A model generated the notes under the pieces. That model made no database searches, was not told where the DNA came from, and saw only the letters and a list, made by a program, of their open reading frames with translations. A DNA stretch of 64,000 nt from Pagrus major. Its lineage: Eukaryota; Chordata; Actinopteri; Spariformes; Sparidae. The position numbers and the translations under genes are program-made. How positions within the stretch are numbered: the first letter of the stretch is position 1; every line of letters begins with the position of its first letter. The stretch lies in NCBI RefSeq assembly GCF_040436345.1, contig NC_133216.1, forward strand, positions 18,853,292 through 18,917,291, given 5' to 3'. Of the stretch, positions 32,801 through 41,825 are shown in pieces.

Positions 32801-35800
32801 AATAAAGCATAGTGCTTTAAAAGGGCAAGCATAAAACAATAAGAAACACCAAGTGGACTGTAAAAATGTAAAAATGTAGATCTGGCAACAAGAACAAAAT
32901 GAGGAAAAAGGAGCAAATGAATTCTGAAAAGTTTCAAATATTGCAAAGGAGGCAAGAGCAGCTGTGAATGATTACAGATGCTTACAGAAACACGTAAACA
33001 CATATATGGACATATAAACATCTCTGCTAATACTACCTGTTGTTTTGGACCAATGGCCTGTTCAATTTTGGATCCGGCTACTAGATGGCAGAATACTCGT
33101 ATTAGTTAAGCTCAAGGAGACAATGAATCTCTTATCAAAGCTTTTTATCTCTCCTCACTCAAAGAGCAATGGACAGCTAACAGGTAGCAGAGTCCCCTTT
33201 TTTTAGCTGACATACATGATCAGTCAAACTGAACAGGTAGACGCTCAGGTTTCGTTCTGTCAGATCGTTGTGCATTTAGCATTGTGGCATTATCCATTCC
33301 TCTCCACTACTACTCTTGCATCTACTCATCTCTCTCTGCAACTCTCTCTTCCTCTGTGTGCTTGAAATAGACGCACAGCAGCAGATGGGTACTGGCAGGT
33401 TGTGGTGCGCCTGTCAGTCTATCTGCACTTTTACAGACTGCACTTTTCCACGAGCTGAGACACATTTCTTCTTCTCTTTTCTTCTTGTTTACTTCTTCTC
33501 TCTGTATGTAGGAATATGACAACAAGTGGTGTGACAGGTGTGTGTGTGTGTGTGTGTGGGGGGGAAAAGAAAGCATTAATAAACAAAGGGATGGAGGAGT
33601 TATACACACACACACACACACACACATGGTCTGCACCTACAAAGAGTGACACTAAAAATACATCTACAGTTACCATGGCAGGGCTTCTATAAATACCAGT
33701 TTTATCCATTGGTCAGAGACGGAGTCTGCTAAGTTAGCAGACTAGCATTGTCTGGAGATTTACCGTAGTGTATTTATCAATAAAACATGAGTAGTGTGCC
33801 AGACATATGTTAATCCCCTCCACTCTCCTGCTGCATGCTGAATCCAAAATCTATAATTTAAACTGCATCAACAATGTGTCCATTTCTCATTAGCTAAGAC
33901 GTAATCGACAGCGGCGAACCTGACGTTGATTTATTACTCTCATATTCTCCATAATTAGTCTGCATGTGTGATGGCATTTATGTGTGTGTGTGAATAAACC
34001 TGAAATCCTGCTGCACACTTAGGTACTGTCCTTTGCACACACTCACTCACTCCCACACACACACACACACACACACACATTCCCTCCCACGCTGTCACTA
34101 AACTAATCCAATTTTCACTCTCACTCACTCACTCACTCCTACACAGCAACTCATGCACACACACACACACACACTTCAGCCATGCTTGCCTCTCGCTCTC
34201 TCTCTCTCTCTCACACACACACACAGATTCCAACCTGTTGCCCGGTCGCCATGGTGACAAGACTCAGACGTAGAAACGCCAGAGTCGATACTCGGCATAC
34301 TGCCTCACACTGTTTAACACGCGCAGACCAACTTACATACAGGGCAATACGCGCACATCACACGCGCATACACACACACGCACACACACACACACACACA
34401 GGCGTGGAAACAGCACAGACGGTAATATTGCGTCAGTGAAGCTACCAGCCAGTTTCTAAGGACAGTCGGTGTCTCTACAGTCGTTTTTAAGGATTAGCAT
34501 GACTTTCTTTCCTGTTTGAAGAAGCGCCAGTTTAGAATCTTTGTTTGTTTTGTTTTCAAGCTTAAAAATGAAAAATGAAAGCGACATTTTTAGCGCACAA
34601 AATATCAATAAAATATTGCACAAAAACAATTGTTTAAGCACAGAATGTGGTTATTTATACATTAGCATGTTTGGCCAACAATAATCACACTCCTGTCGAA
34701 CAGCACTCACCATTTCTCCTCTCCATCGCCTCCACTTCTGCTCCACTCTACTTTCCAGATGATGGGGAAGACAGACGGCGACAACTACACGCTGGATGAC
34801 ATGTTTGTGTCGGGTGCGGCGCAGCGGGAGGGCGAGGGCAGGGAGGAGGAGCGCATGAGGAGCAAAGCCATCGGCGAGAGTAGGAGGCTGGTTGCCTCCA
34901 TGGAGAAGTGCCATCACTGCTTCAGCAGCCAAGAGCTCCAGAAGCATCTCATTGTGGCTATAGGGAGCAAGGTAAGAGTGAACATAGGGGACTGGGTGAG
35001 GGAGTTTGTGCAGATATCCTCATTGATTTGTGAATACAACTTATCGCTGTACCAGAAACCTGGATGAGACCTTTTGAGTTACCTGGATATTTCACTGGTA
35101 GTACTCCAATATAAACCAGGAAAATGTGGCATGTAAACACCTTATACATGTTTCTGAACCATCTCATAGTGGTTGAGATTGTGAAGACACACCTGCAGAC
35201 AGACTGGATACTGTTATGATCATGTGTGCAGGAATATGAATAACTATATGACAAATATAATCAAAAACAGGATAAGGCTCAAAACCTCAATAACTTAACT
35301 TAATTAATCTCAATTAATAGATACATTGTTAGATCTATAAAAGTATCAGACGGGTGTAGACAACTTTTTGCCTCTCCCCAGCATTTCCCTGTTGTATTAC
35401 CGTTTCTGCTGTTGGCAAAGACAGCGTTGGCAGCTTGGCTTCAGTCCAAAGCAAAAAACAACCGTAAAAATCCCAATTTGGTCGGCACTTTTCCTTCGTG
35501 CCATAATGCTGCCTTCATTTTTGCAGGAATCTGTCCCGGTGGGCAGACTAAATAGCATAGTGAAAGCCAGGTATATAGGGAACCAATCTATACATGGATG
35601 GTGTCATTTTGCTTCAGCCATTACACTGTGGGGTCAGTATTTACATGAGAATGATAAGTCGAAGCTAAAAATGTGTCTATTGCCAGTTGAAGTGTCTTGT
35701 TTTGTCTGACGAACACTCCAAAACCCATTTATATTTAATGTACAGTCATAAAAGAATAAGCCAGAAAATCTTTATATATGAAGCTAAAACCAGAGAGTTT

Positions 35801-37132
35801 ACAATTATTTTCTTAAGGAGACTCAAAAAAGATGAATTAATTATTTAAGTTGTTGCCAATAATTAAATCAACACTCATTGCAGCTCTAAATGGAAAAAGT
35901 GAAGGTTTTGGACTGTTGGTCAGAAAGAAAAATCCAGATATAATTAATCTAAAGATTAATCAATGCATTTTCTGAATATTGTATGTAATGTCTTTGTTTT
36001 GGCGATCTTGTGTCCAGGCGTACCTGAGCCTGCCTGCGGGAGTGTCGATGGCAGAGGGCCACTGTCTCATCTGTCCTCTCCAACATCACTGCTCTGCCAC
36101 TGGATTGGACGAGGACGTGTGGTCAGAAATGCAGGTTAGCCAATAAGCGCTTCATGTCTTATCAGTCCAGGTTAAAGTGACAACTTCTGTGACTGTCAGC
36201 AGTGTAAGATATAATCAGAACCGAATGCTGCTTCCATTCATTTCAAACAAGAATGATTAAAATTTTATGGAGTTCACTTCTGTTCCGCTTTGCTGTCCTC
36301 AGCTTTTCCGCCGTACTTTGGTGCGTATGTTTGAGTCCCAGGAGCTGGACTGTGTGTTCATGGAGACACACATGAACCTACGCAGGAGACAACACTTGGT
36401 CCTCGAGTGTATCCCGCTACCCCGAGAACTGGGCGATATGGCACCCATATACTTTAAGGTCTGTGTGTGTACATGCAAGTTTCACATGAGACAAAAGTAT
36501 TGTCGGGATGGGCTTGACAGAGTCTCTGTGTTCCTTTAGAAAGCTATCATGGAGTGTGACGATGAATGGGCCATGAACAAGAAGGTTGTCGACCTCTCTT
36601 CGAAAGACATCCGCCGCGCTGTACGTTCCCTTTTGTCTTTTCTATTTCCTGCACTCTTTCTCGCCTCACTTGTTACCTTTGTAACCTCCCTCCTTTCATC
36701 CCTTTTAATTGTTTGTTTAATGCCTCTTAGGTTCCTCGAGGTCTGCCATATTTTGCTGTCGACTTTGGACTTCAGGGAGGATTTGCTCATGTCATTGAAA
36801 ATGAACAGAAGTTTCCTCATTACTTTGGCAAGGTCAGTGCGTGTGCATTAAAGCTCCGTCATTATGTGTTCCTGTATTTGGTTACAGGAATTTCTTCAGA
36901 CAAAGTTCACTGTCATATGACTGTGCAATAAATGACTCCCAGTTCTTTTACAGCAATATTTCAATGTGATCAATCTCTCGTCCCCTCACAGGAAGTAGTT
37001 GGAGGCATGATGGACTTGGAGCCGCGTCGTTGGAGGAAGTTGATAAGAGAGAACTTTGACGATCAGAGGAAAAAAGTCCTGCAGTTTGCACAGTGGTGGA
37101 AACCGTACGACTGTACCAAGACCGAGGGCTAG
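16350..37132 (+). CDS. cwf19l2: CWF19L2, Cwf19-like spliceosome-associated protein (complete, 19 coding exons)
   Basis: Coding exons: 16350-16442, 17916-18026, 18533-18658, 18940-19056, 19477-19596, 20093-20186, 22740-22864, 24187-24829, 25017-25257, 26405-26528, 27823-27924, 31127-31255, 31865-32002, 34759-34971, 36018-36134, 36303-36458, 36540-36620, 36731-36832, 36992-37132. They join in phase to 990 codons (human about 894). The N-terminal half is charged: a poly-Lys block (exon 3) and an Arg/Asp/Glu repeat (exon 8). The C-terminal third has the two conserved CwfJ domains: KCHHCF (C772, C775), [12 protein letters not shown] (H807, H815, H816; HIT-like) and the closing [18 protein letters not shown] to [10 protein letters not shown] block. 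The family includes yeast Cwf19/Drn1, which bind late spliceosomes and help lariat debranching; the human protein is nuclear and little studied. An in-frame TAA at 16320-16322 supports the start. The extra length comes mainly from exon 8. Confidence 0.97.
16443..17915 (+). other. CWF19L2 intron 1
   Basis: A 1.5-kb intron. From about 17560 to 17815 it contains TATCGGC/GCCGATA-type motifs and an ending typical of a dispersed teleost repeat. No gene seen. Confidence 0.55.
17916..18026 (+). CDS. cwf19l2: CWF19L2 coding exon 2
   Basis: Encodes a Lys/Glu-rich helix and then [15 protein letters not shown], matching human [15 protein letters not shown]. Acceptor ctacag, donor GAA|gtagga. Confidence 0.96.
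18533..18658 (+). CDS. cwf19l2: CWF19L2 coding exon 3 (poly-lysine block)
   Basis: Encodes mostly AAG/AAA lysine codons with Glu and Ser, then DASSDSSG. Likely nuclear-localisation or RNA-contact sequence by analogy with the human lysine tract. The donor GGA|gtacgt was chosen because it joins in phase to DSDDGWVEA in exon 4. Confidence 0.92.
18940..19056 (+). CDS. cwf19l2: CWF19L2 coding exon 4
   Basis: Encodes [10 protein letters not shown] (human SEDEWVEAV) and [10 protein letters not shown]. Donor GTCCAG|gtaact, phase 0. Confidence 0.95.
19477..19596 (+). CDS. cwf19l2: CWF19L2 coding exon 5
   Basis: Encodes [17 protein letters not shown] (human RDEWMTVDFMSVKT) followed by a charged helix. 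Acceptor ccctag, donor GAACAG|gtctgt. Confidence 0.96.
19920..19965. repeat. (GT)n microsatellite
   Basis: Twenty-three GT units in CWF19L2 intron 5, about 130 bases upstream of the exon 6 acceptor. Confidence 0.95.
20093..20186 (+). CDS. cwf19l2: CWF19L2 coding exon 6
   Basis: Encodes [16 protein letters not shown], nearly the same as human [15 protein letters not shown]. Acceptor cccttag, donor AAAG|gtaata; ends in phase 1. Confidence 0.96.
20187..22739 (+). other. CWF19L2 intron 6
   Basis: A 2.55-kb intron. Its last 360 bases hold a copy of the CAGTGGTGGA-type dispersed repeat (22375-22583). The remainder is AT-rich with no gene recognised. Confidence 0.6.
22375..22583 (-). mobile_element. 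Dispersed teleost repeat, CAGTGGTGGA terminus
   Basis: On the - strand the element opens with CAGTGGTGGAGTATAAATAA, passes through a TACTTTACTTGAGTG-like block and closes near TTACTAGCTACTTTTCAG. The order and wording match a repeat I know from many fish genomes, and fragments of the same family lie at 3400-3935 and 5045-5125. Confidence 0.7.
22740..22864 (+). CDS. cwf19l2: CWF19L2 coding exon 7
   Basis: Encodes [20 protein letters not shown] and DIVAERYG, matching human closely. Acceptor ccctcag, donor TACGGA|gtgaga, phase 0. Confidence 0.97.
22865..24186 (+). other. CWF19L2 intron 7
   Basis: A 1.3-kb intron with an 80-base CA repeat (23024-23104), a TG-rich patch near 23200, and no recognised gene. 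Confidence 0.6.
23024..23104. repeat. (CA)n microsatellite
   Basis: About 40 uninterrupted CA units. Confidence 0.95.
24187..24829 (+). CDS. cwf19l2: CWF19L2 coding exon 8 (Arg/Asp/Glu-rich)
   Basis: A 643-base exon. It opens with [18 protein letters not shown] (human SMEIFQSKLEDAEKAA), runs through about 150 residues rich in Arg, Asp, Glu and Gly, then ends with [20 protein letters not shown] (human NLRAKFLRPSDDE). The middle contains two in-frame copies of a 28-residue unit (24526-24609 and 24610-24693). The block resembles the RD/RE tracts of other splicing proteins and is longer than in human. Donor GAAG|gtgggt. Confidence 0.95.
25017..25257 (+). CDS. cwf19l2: CWF19L2 coding exon 9
   Basis: Encodes [13 protein letters not shown] and a variable Ser/Glu/Pro-rich stretch. 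The donor is AAG|gtttta, a weak match to consensus, but it is the GT I found that keeps phase 2 into exon 10; a nearby GT at 25230 leads to a stop. Confidence 0.82.
25258..26404 (+). other. CWF19L2 intron 9
   Basis: A 1.15-kb intron. A stretch beginning TTAAAGGGGCACTAAACTGC near 25746 looks like the end of a MITE, but I could not find the matching other end. No gene seen. Confidence 0.5.
26405..26528 (+). CDS. cwf19l2: CWF19L2 coding exon 10 (Ser/Glu tract)
   Basis: Encodes SESESE followed by a run of glutamates from nine GAG codons plus GAA and GAG (26421-26453), then [20 protein letters not shown] (human DEKNKLGAKIIKAEMMGNM). Acceptor ccctag, donor ACG|gtaaga. Confidence 0.95.
26770..26832. 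repeat. (CA)n microsatellite
   Basis: About 30 CA units after a short CACGCACACGC lead-in. Confidence 0.93.
27164..27484. mobile_element. Short non-autonomous hAT-like element with 8-bp target-site duplication
   Basis: Left end TAGGGCTGGGCAATAT and right end (reverse complement) TAGGCCTGGGCGATAT form imperfect inverted termini. CTGCAGTT flanks the element on both sides (27156-27163 and 27485-27492). Inside it is full of ATATTGTGATAT-like palindromes. No coding capacity. Confidence 0.82.
27823..27924 (+). CDS. cwf19l2: CWF19L2 coding exon 11
   Basis: Encodes [18 protein letters not shown], a helix matching human ELAEQLKVQLEKANKFKE. Acceptor gtttcag, donor AACCAG|gtctgt. Confidence 0.95.
27925..31126 (+). 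other. CWF19L2 intron 11
   Basis: The longest intron of the gene (3.2 kb). It contains scattered short CA stretches and one dispersed repeat at 30128-30539. I recognise no gene within it. Confidence 0.6.
30128..30539. mobile_element. Dispersed hAT-like repeat (GCTGCAACTAATGATTA type)
   Basis: Left end TAGTGCTGCAACTAATGATT and right end reverse complement TAAAGCTCCAACAACAAATC are related. Flanks GATGAAAC (30120-30127) and GATTAAAC (30540-30547) agree at 7 of 8 bases, consistent with an aged target duplication. Internal wording (CAAAGCCCAAGATGAC, GAGGAGTAAAGAAATCAGAA) matches a common teleost repeat. Confidence 0.78.
31127..31255 (+). CDS. cwf19l2: CWF19L2 coding exon 12
   Basis: Encodes [20 protein letters not shown] (human EDQQEVILVRTDQSGRVWPVN) and GGRRKKKP. 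Acceptor tttcag, donor CCG|gtaaag. Confidence 0.97.
31865..32002 (+). CDS. cwf19l2: CWF19L2 coding exon 13
   Basis: Encodes [20 protein letters not shown] and [19 protein letters not shown], close to human. Acceptor cttcag, donor GCCAAG|gtaaga. Confidence 0.97.
32003..34758 (+). other. CWF19L2 intron 13
   Basis: A 2.75-kb intron with TG and CA patches (about 33539-33626 and 34030-34402). No gene or clear transposon was recognised. Confidence 0.6.
34030..34402. repeat. CA/CT-rich microsatellite cluster
   Basis: Several short CA runs and TCAC/CT runs within 370 bases, including 34048-34079 and 34366-34400. Simple-sequence DNA. Confidence 0.8.
34759..34971 (+). CDS. cwf19l2: CWF19L2 coding exon 14 (start of CwfJ domain 1)
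   Basis: Encodes [17 protein letters not shown], a charged helix, and [10 protein letters not shown] with C772 and C775, then [10 protein letters not shown]. Human has KCLYCFDS and [10 protein letters not shown]. Acceptor ttccag, donor AGCAAG|gtaaga. Confidence 0.97.
34972..36017 (+). other. CWF19L2 intron 14
   Basis: About 1 kb, AT-rich. It contains a splice-site look-alike exon of 44 bases at 35527-35570 that would shift the frame. No recognised gene. Confidence 0.5.
36018..36134 (+). CDS. cwf19l2: CWF19L2 coding exon 15 (HIT-like His motif)
   Basis: Encodes [20 protein letters not shown] followed by [15 protein letters not shown]. The histidines H807, H815 and H816 correspond to the human EGHCLIVPLQHH motif related to HIT proteins. 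Acceptor gtccag, donor ATGCAG|gttagc. Confidence 0.97.
36303..36458 (+). CDS. cwf19l2: CWF19L2 coding exon 16
   Basis: Encodes [20 protein letters not shown] and [20 protein letters not shown], conserved with human CwfJ domain 1. Acceptor cctcag, donor TTTAAG|gtctgt. Confidence 0.97.
36540..36620 (+). CDS. cwf19l2: CWF19L2 coding exon 17
   Basis: Encodes [20 protein letters not shown] and SKDIRRA (human [27 protein letters not shown]). Acceptor cctttag, donor GCGCT|gtacgt. Confidence 0.97.
36731..36832 (+). CDS. cwf19l2: CWF19L2 coding exon 18 (CwfJ domain 2)
   Basis: Encodes [20 protein letters not shown] and FPHYFGK, near-identical to human. Acceptor ctcttag, donor GGCAAG|gtcagt. Confidence 0.97.
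36992..37132 (+). CDS. cwf19l2: CWF19L2 coding exon 19 (end, stop)
   Basis: Encodes [20 protein letters not shown] and [16 protein letters not shown], ending at TAG 37130-37132. The human protein ends with [17 protein letters not shown]. Confidence 0.97.
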   Translation, partial: EVVGGMMDLEPRRWRKLIRENFDDQRKKVLQFAQWWKPYDCTKTEG

Positions 37133-37354
37133 CTAGGAAAGACTATACAAAAACACACTGTGGTTCCCAGTTCAGGGCGTCTTAATGTAAGAACATTTTT
37201 ACTTAGATAAAAAATTAAAGAGACTTTGATTGATGTATTTGTTGTTATTTTTATGTTAGACGCTCAAAATTGTTTCATATGCCTGTTTCCTGTTTCCTTA
37301 CATTGTAAAGACCTAAATCTCACCCTCCCTTCATGCATTGATACTAAATATTAA

Positions 37355-37360
37355 AATAAA
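37355..37360 (+). terminator. Polyadenylation signal of CWF19L2
   Basis: AATAAA 222 bases after the stop, followed within 20 bases by a TTGTGATTTGTGTGTG GU-rich element in the usual order. Confidence 0.75.
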
Positions 37361-37958
37361 CACTTAAACATTGTGATTTGTGTGTGAAGTTTTTCAAGGT
37401 ATTTCAGTATCCAAAAAGACTCTTATTTGATGGGGTGCAAGAGATTTTGTTTTTATTTGTTTGGGTCTTTTTGAACAAACAAACATGTAAGAATGATGTA
37501 ATTGATAAATTGGTGGATAGTGGAATATCTATGTAGCAGTTTCTTGCCGCCAAAACATGAATTGGAGTCTGTGTGTCATACCCACTATTTTTCAAGCTTC
37601 TCCTGCTAGCACTGTCCTTCCCTGCTCTGGGATTTAATTTCTTACTCTGTGCCCTTGTGATCCCTGGCAGCTGTCACTTAATTCTACGAGGTTTCAGTGT
37701 CATCACAGCGACACATGCGATTGGAGCACACAGGAGCAATCGGCCACCTTGCCCTCCAGCGTGCGACCTCTCCTTTTTTCTTTTCAGCCCTGCTATTGGC
37801 TCTTTGATGAGCTCATCACTTCAGAGACTCACCTTATTTCCAGGTGTCATCTCAGACAACGTGTGGTGAGTGGGTGCAGATGGTTCATGCTCAATTTGTG
37901 TGAATCACTAAAGATGGTTAGCTTTTTATTGCACTAGGGAAAAAGCTGTCCCCAGATT

Positions 37959-38425
37959 TTAAAGGAGACATAGGCTAATTTTTAGATTCATCATTTTATT
38001 TTGGGTTACGAGTAGTTTAGGTTTACATGCTTTAATGCTCAAAATCACATCAGTTTTCTCAGACTGTCCAGTGCTGCAGCACTTCAGTCTGAAACGCTCC
38101 GTTTTTGCTCCTATCTCTTTAAAAAAAAAACCTGAATACCCAGTCTCCTCTGATTGGTCAGCTCACACACGCCTGACCCAACACCACTAACAACAACTGA
38201 GCAGCATAAATTATTCAAATGTATAACAAGGTGACATAGTGTGATGTCACAAAGTCACAGAATTAAAGGCGGGACTACTGATTTCAGGAGCAGTGTTTTC
38301 TGTGGGAGAGAGGAGCTTCTTTTGGTGCGTACTTTGACTTTAACATCAAGATCTTTTAAATGCACAAGAACATGTAAAATGCTGAAGGAAAGGAAAACAC
38401 AAAAAGCACAATAGGTGTCCTTTAA
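37959..38425. mobile_element. TTAA-flanked MITE (piggyBac-like)
   Basis: Left end TTAAAGGAGACATAGGCTAA and right end, reverse complemented, TTAAAGGACACCTATTGTGC. The inverted termini share TTAAAGGA-ACMTA and are bounded by TTAA, the piggyBac-type target. The roughly 467-bp interior has no coding capacity. Confidence 0.8.
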
Positions 38426-39326
38426 TCTAGAACCTGGTCCCTGCAGTGGAAACGCACTGATTTCCTCCAAAGGTTCCTAGTCCCTGGAAAAAGCTACATA
38501 CCTGGGAGACAAGTAGTGATTAGTTGGGAGCACGTATTTCTAAATTTCAGAGGAAAAGGACCATAGTTACTGCATAATTTTCTATTTTGTCTTTTATTTA
38601 TGATATAACTGTGAAACTCTTCAGCTTGCACTAAGTCACATTGAAAGTGAGTGTTCGCTAAAAGTAAAGAGGGAACAGGTACATGATGACGGCAGAGGGG
38701 TTGTTCTCTAATTGCAGGCTCCAGTTCCTGTCAGCAAGGACACAGTGGCATTGAGAAAATTAATTTCCCTGAGAAACAAGCATTTTGTTATTATTTATCA
38801 TTATTATAACATCACCTGGGTAAGTAAGACTTGTTTCATTGTAAAGATCAGCGATGCCATGGCGACCACAGTGTCTCTGCAGCTTGGCGGTCAATGGACT
38901 GTGGATTATTTATCGTTTATATGTGCATCAGAGGGGCACTTCCACCATAAATCAGCAGTAATTCAATTTGTCAGCCACCTCTATTGCCCATCACTTGAAT
39001 ATGATGTAACTGCCAAAACAAAACCCCACACCAGACTGTGTACTCAGAGGTCAGATCATAATGTGATCATTTCTGAAAAAATTCAACTGAATTGGTGATG
39101 AAGATTTTAGTGTAACAAACATGCAATTTGCTTCTCTTTAACCTGATTTGTTCCTTTGACAGCATCCCATGGGACGCTACAGCAGGTTATTTATATTGTG
39201 CAAGTGACAGAGAGGCCCAGGTTCATGGTTAATAGCAGCAGAGTGGCATGGAGTGATGTATGGTTATGGCCAATTAGATTGGCTGGGGGCAGATTTATGA
39301 CCGAGACAGCCATTTCTCTCCCCATG

Positions 39327-39334
<8 letters not shown>

Positions 39335-39408
<74 letters not shown>
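39335..39408. repeat. (CA)n microsatellite
   Basis: About 37 uninterrupted CA units after a TCTCTCTCTC lead-in. Confidence 0.95.
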
Positions 39409-39411
<3 letters not shown>

Positions 39412-40239
39412 TCCTTTCTAGAGTTATTCTGCAAACCCACCCACCGGGCTGTTTCATCCTCCTTAGCTGTGTTTCATTCACTTATTCGCTCGCTCTGCCC
39501 CAGCTTCTCCCTTATTTCTTCTCTTTTCTAGCTCTCTCACGTTCTCTTTTGTATTTTACACCGTCACTCTGCGTCAGTGGCAGGCAGGAGACATATATTT
39601 GACGGAAAGACGTGGCAAAAATAAGTCTTCTGTGTCACAAAATTGAACCTGACATGCCTGCTGACACACACACAGGAGAGCTAAAATATCTAAAAGCTCG
39701 AGTGAGTTGTGTGTGTCTCTGTACGACTGCGTCTTATGTTTGAGTGACTGTGCTTATCTCTGGGGAAGAGCACCTGGTTTTGACTCACTGGTGTTTGTCA
39801 CTGGGCCGAAGCCTTTTCTTATCTCTCTGCATTCCACAACTACACATGTTTTAGATGTAAACGCTATGAGTGTCTGTTCCTTCATGGTTTTGTCTATATA
39901 TGGTTTTTTTCACGCATTTATCTGAAATATCTTTCTGTATGTGTGTGTGTAAATATGCAGGCTAATACCTGAGAGATGACACTGTAAATCTGTCTGCAAA
40001 TTCGTCCTTCTGATCTCATGCACTTATGAGCCTATTTATCGCAACACTGTAAAATGTATTATTGTTATTATATATCTGGCTTAAAGGTTACTAGTGTTGC
40101 TTAGGATTGGAATGGGTCCGAATTATTTGGATTGTAGATAATTTGATAATTCAACCATCCAGGGCAACTGAGACTTCCTGAATGTTTACAGTGTCGCTTA
40201 TTTGCATTCAAATGAACGTTTTTGATCAGTCATAGCTTA

Positions 40240-41825
40240 AATGACCATCATAAAACATGCTGTAAAATACAAGTTGGCAATGTGTTTTGTTATAAACAAT
40301 ACCTTCATCTTGTTTTAACAAAAAAGTGTCATGTTTTAGCATGGTTACTTGTTGTAACATTAAATGTTTCACATATAACATGATAATTTATATTGTTATA
40401 ACAAGAAACTATTCTTTTTGTGACAAGATACTATCAAACTAATTCTTACATGAAGCGTTTCACATTATTACTTAACGTTATAACGTGAAATAGCTTTTTG
40501 ACAGTAAACAATAAATTATCACGTTACAACAAAATGAATAGTATCTAGTTCTAGATCTAAGTTATCTAATTGAAGTATATTGTTCTATGTTAATAAATCA
40601 TACAAACTCACCACATTAAACCAAGAAACTTTGTTATGACGTGAAAGGTTTAATGTTTTAATGTGGTTTACTCAGTGTTGCATGGCATAAAACATTTTAG
40701 GTTATAACATAACTTAAATTGTTAGAAGAAACTTTTCTTTAATATATATGTATAGAACAATATACTATTTGTTTTGTTATAACATGAAGGATTTCACCTT
40801 TTAATGTTATAATATAACGTGAAAATATCTTGTTGTAATGTGAAAGGCTTTATGTTTTCACAATAATTCATTGTGTTATAACAAGATAAATAATATACCA
40901 TTAACAGGAAAAGTTTCCTGTTTAACAATATAAGTTATCACATTCTAATGTGAAACGTTTCATGTTTTAACGTATTTACTTATTGTTAAAGTATTCAGGT
41001 TATAACATGATAACTTAAATTGTTATACCAATATATTTTGTTAACTTATATTGTAATGACATTAAGAATTTAGCGTTAAGGTGATGATATTCAGTGAAAA
41101 TATCTTGTTTTAAAGTGAAACATTTTTATGTTACTACAAAGAATTATCACAATATGATAAGATAAATAGTGTATGGTAACAAGAAAAGTTTCTTGTTTTA
41201 ACAATATCAGTTATCACGTTCTAATGTAAAAAGTTTAACGTTATGAAGTTTGTAACTCCGGCACTTTCCAATTCACACAAGAGCTCATTTTAACATCCTC
41301 CCTCTAATGTATAAAGCTTTATAAGCATTTGCTCCCACATTTCCAGCCTTATTTCTCCTTATATCCCATCATGTCCTTTACATTCACTTCAAGTTCCCAG
41401 ATTTAATAAAAACTCCTTTGGTGTTTGAGCCTTTACCCGCAGAGCTCCACTCCGCTCTACTTCACGTCACTGACTGTTCTCCTCGTTGAGAATCCTGTTA
41501 TGGCTACACTGTATTCATCTCAATCTTATTAACAATATTACCTGTGTATTTGTGTGCGATGAGTATGAAGGAGTATGTCAACTGGAGAGTTGACATATGT
41601 ACATGTTTTGATGGTGGGGGAAATCCACTCAAGAATGGGGAGAACATGCAAACTCCACACAGAAAGGCCAGGCCCCAGTCGGGATTCAAACCAGTGCTAA
41701 CCACCATGCTGTTTCTTGTTATAACGTGACAAGTTTGTATTTCGTTTTATTGTGAAATAAGCTTGTTATAACATGAAAACATCTCGTTTTAACAATAAAC
41801 TTTTCATGTTATAACCTGATACTGA
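40240..41825. repeat. AT-rich array of GTTATAAC-palindrome motifs, split by a SINE
   Basis: Dozens of variants of TTGTTATAACATGAAA, AACGTGAAA and their reverse complements fill 40240-41260 and resume at 41715-41825. Within it, a segment from about 40825 (AATATCTTGTTGTAATGTGA) is repeated from about 41098 (AATATCTTGTTTTAAAGTGA) with matching order of sub-motifs for about 145 bases, giving a period near 273 bases. Confidence 0.75.
41590..41714 (-). mobile_element. tRNA-derived SINE fragment
   Basis: On the - strand it reads GGTTTGAATCCC, a good B-box match, then CCTTTCTGTGTGGAGTTTGC and ATGTTCTCCCC, text shared by an abundant fish SINE. The A-box half seems lost or short. It lies inside the palindromic array. 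Confidence 0.72.

Noticed and set aside
35527-35570. 44-base exon-like segment in CWF19L2 intron 14 bounded by tttttgcag and CAG|gtatat
   Set aside because: It shifts the frame, matches nothing in the family, and such look-alike splice pairs are common in introns. A poison exon cannot be excluded without RNA data.
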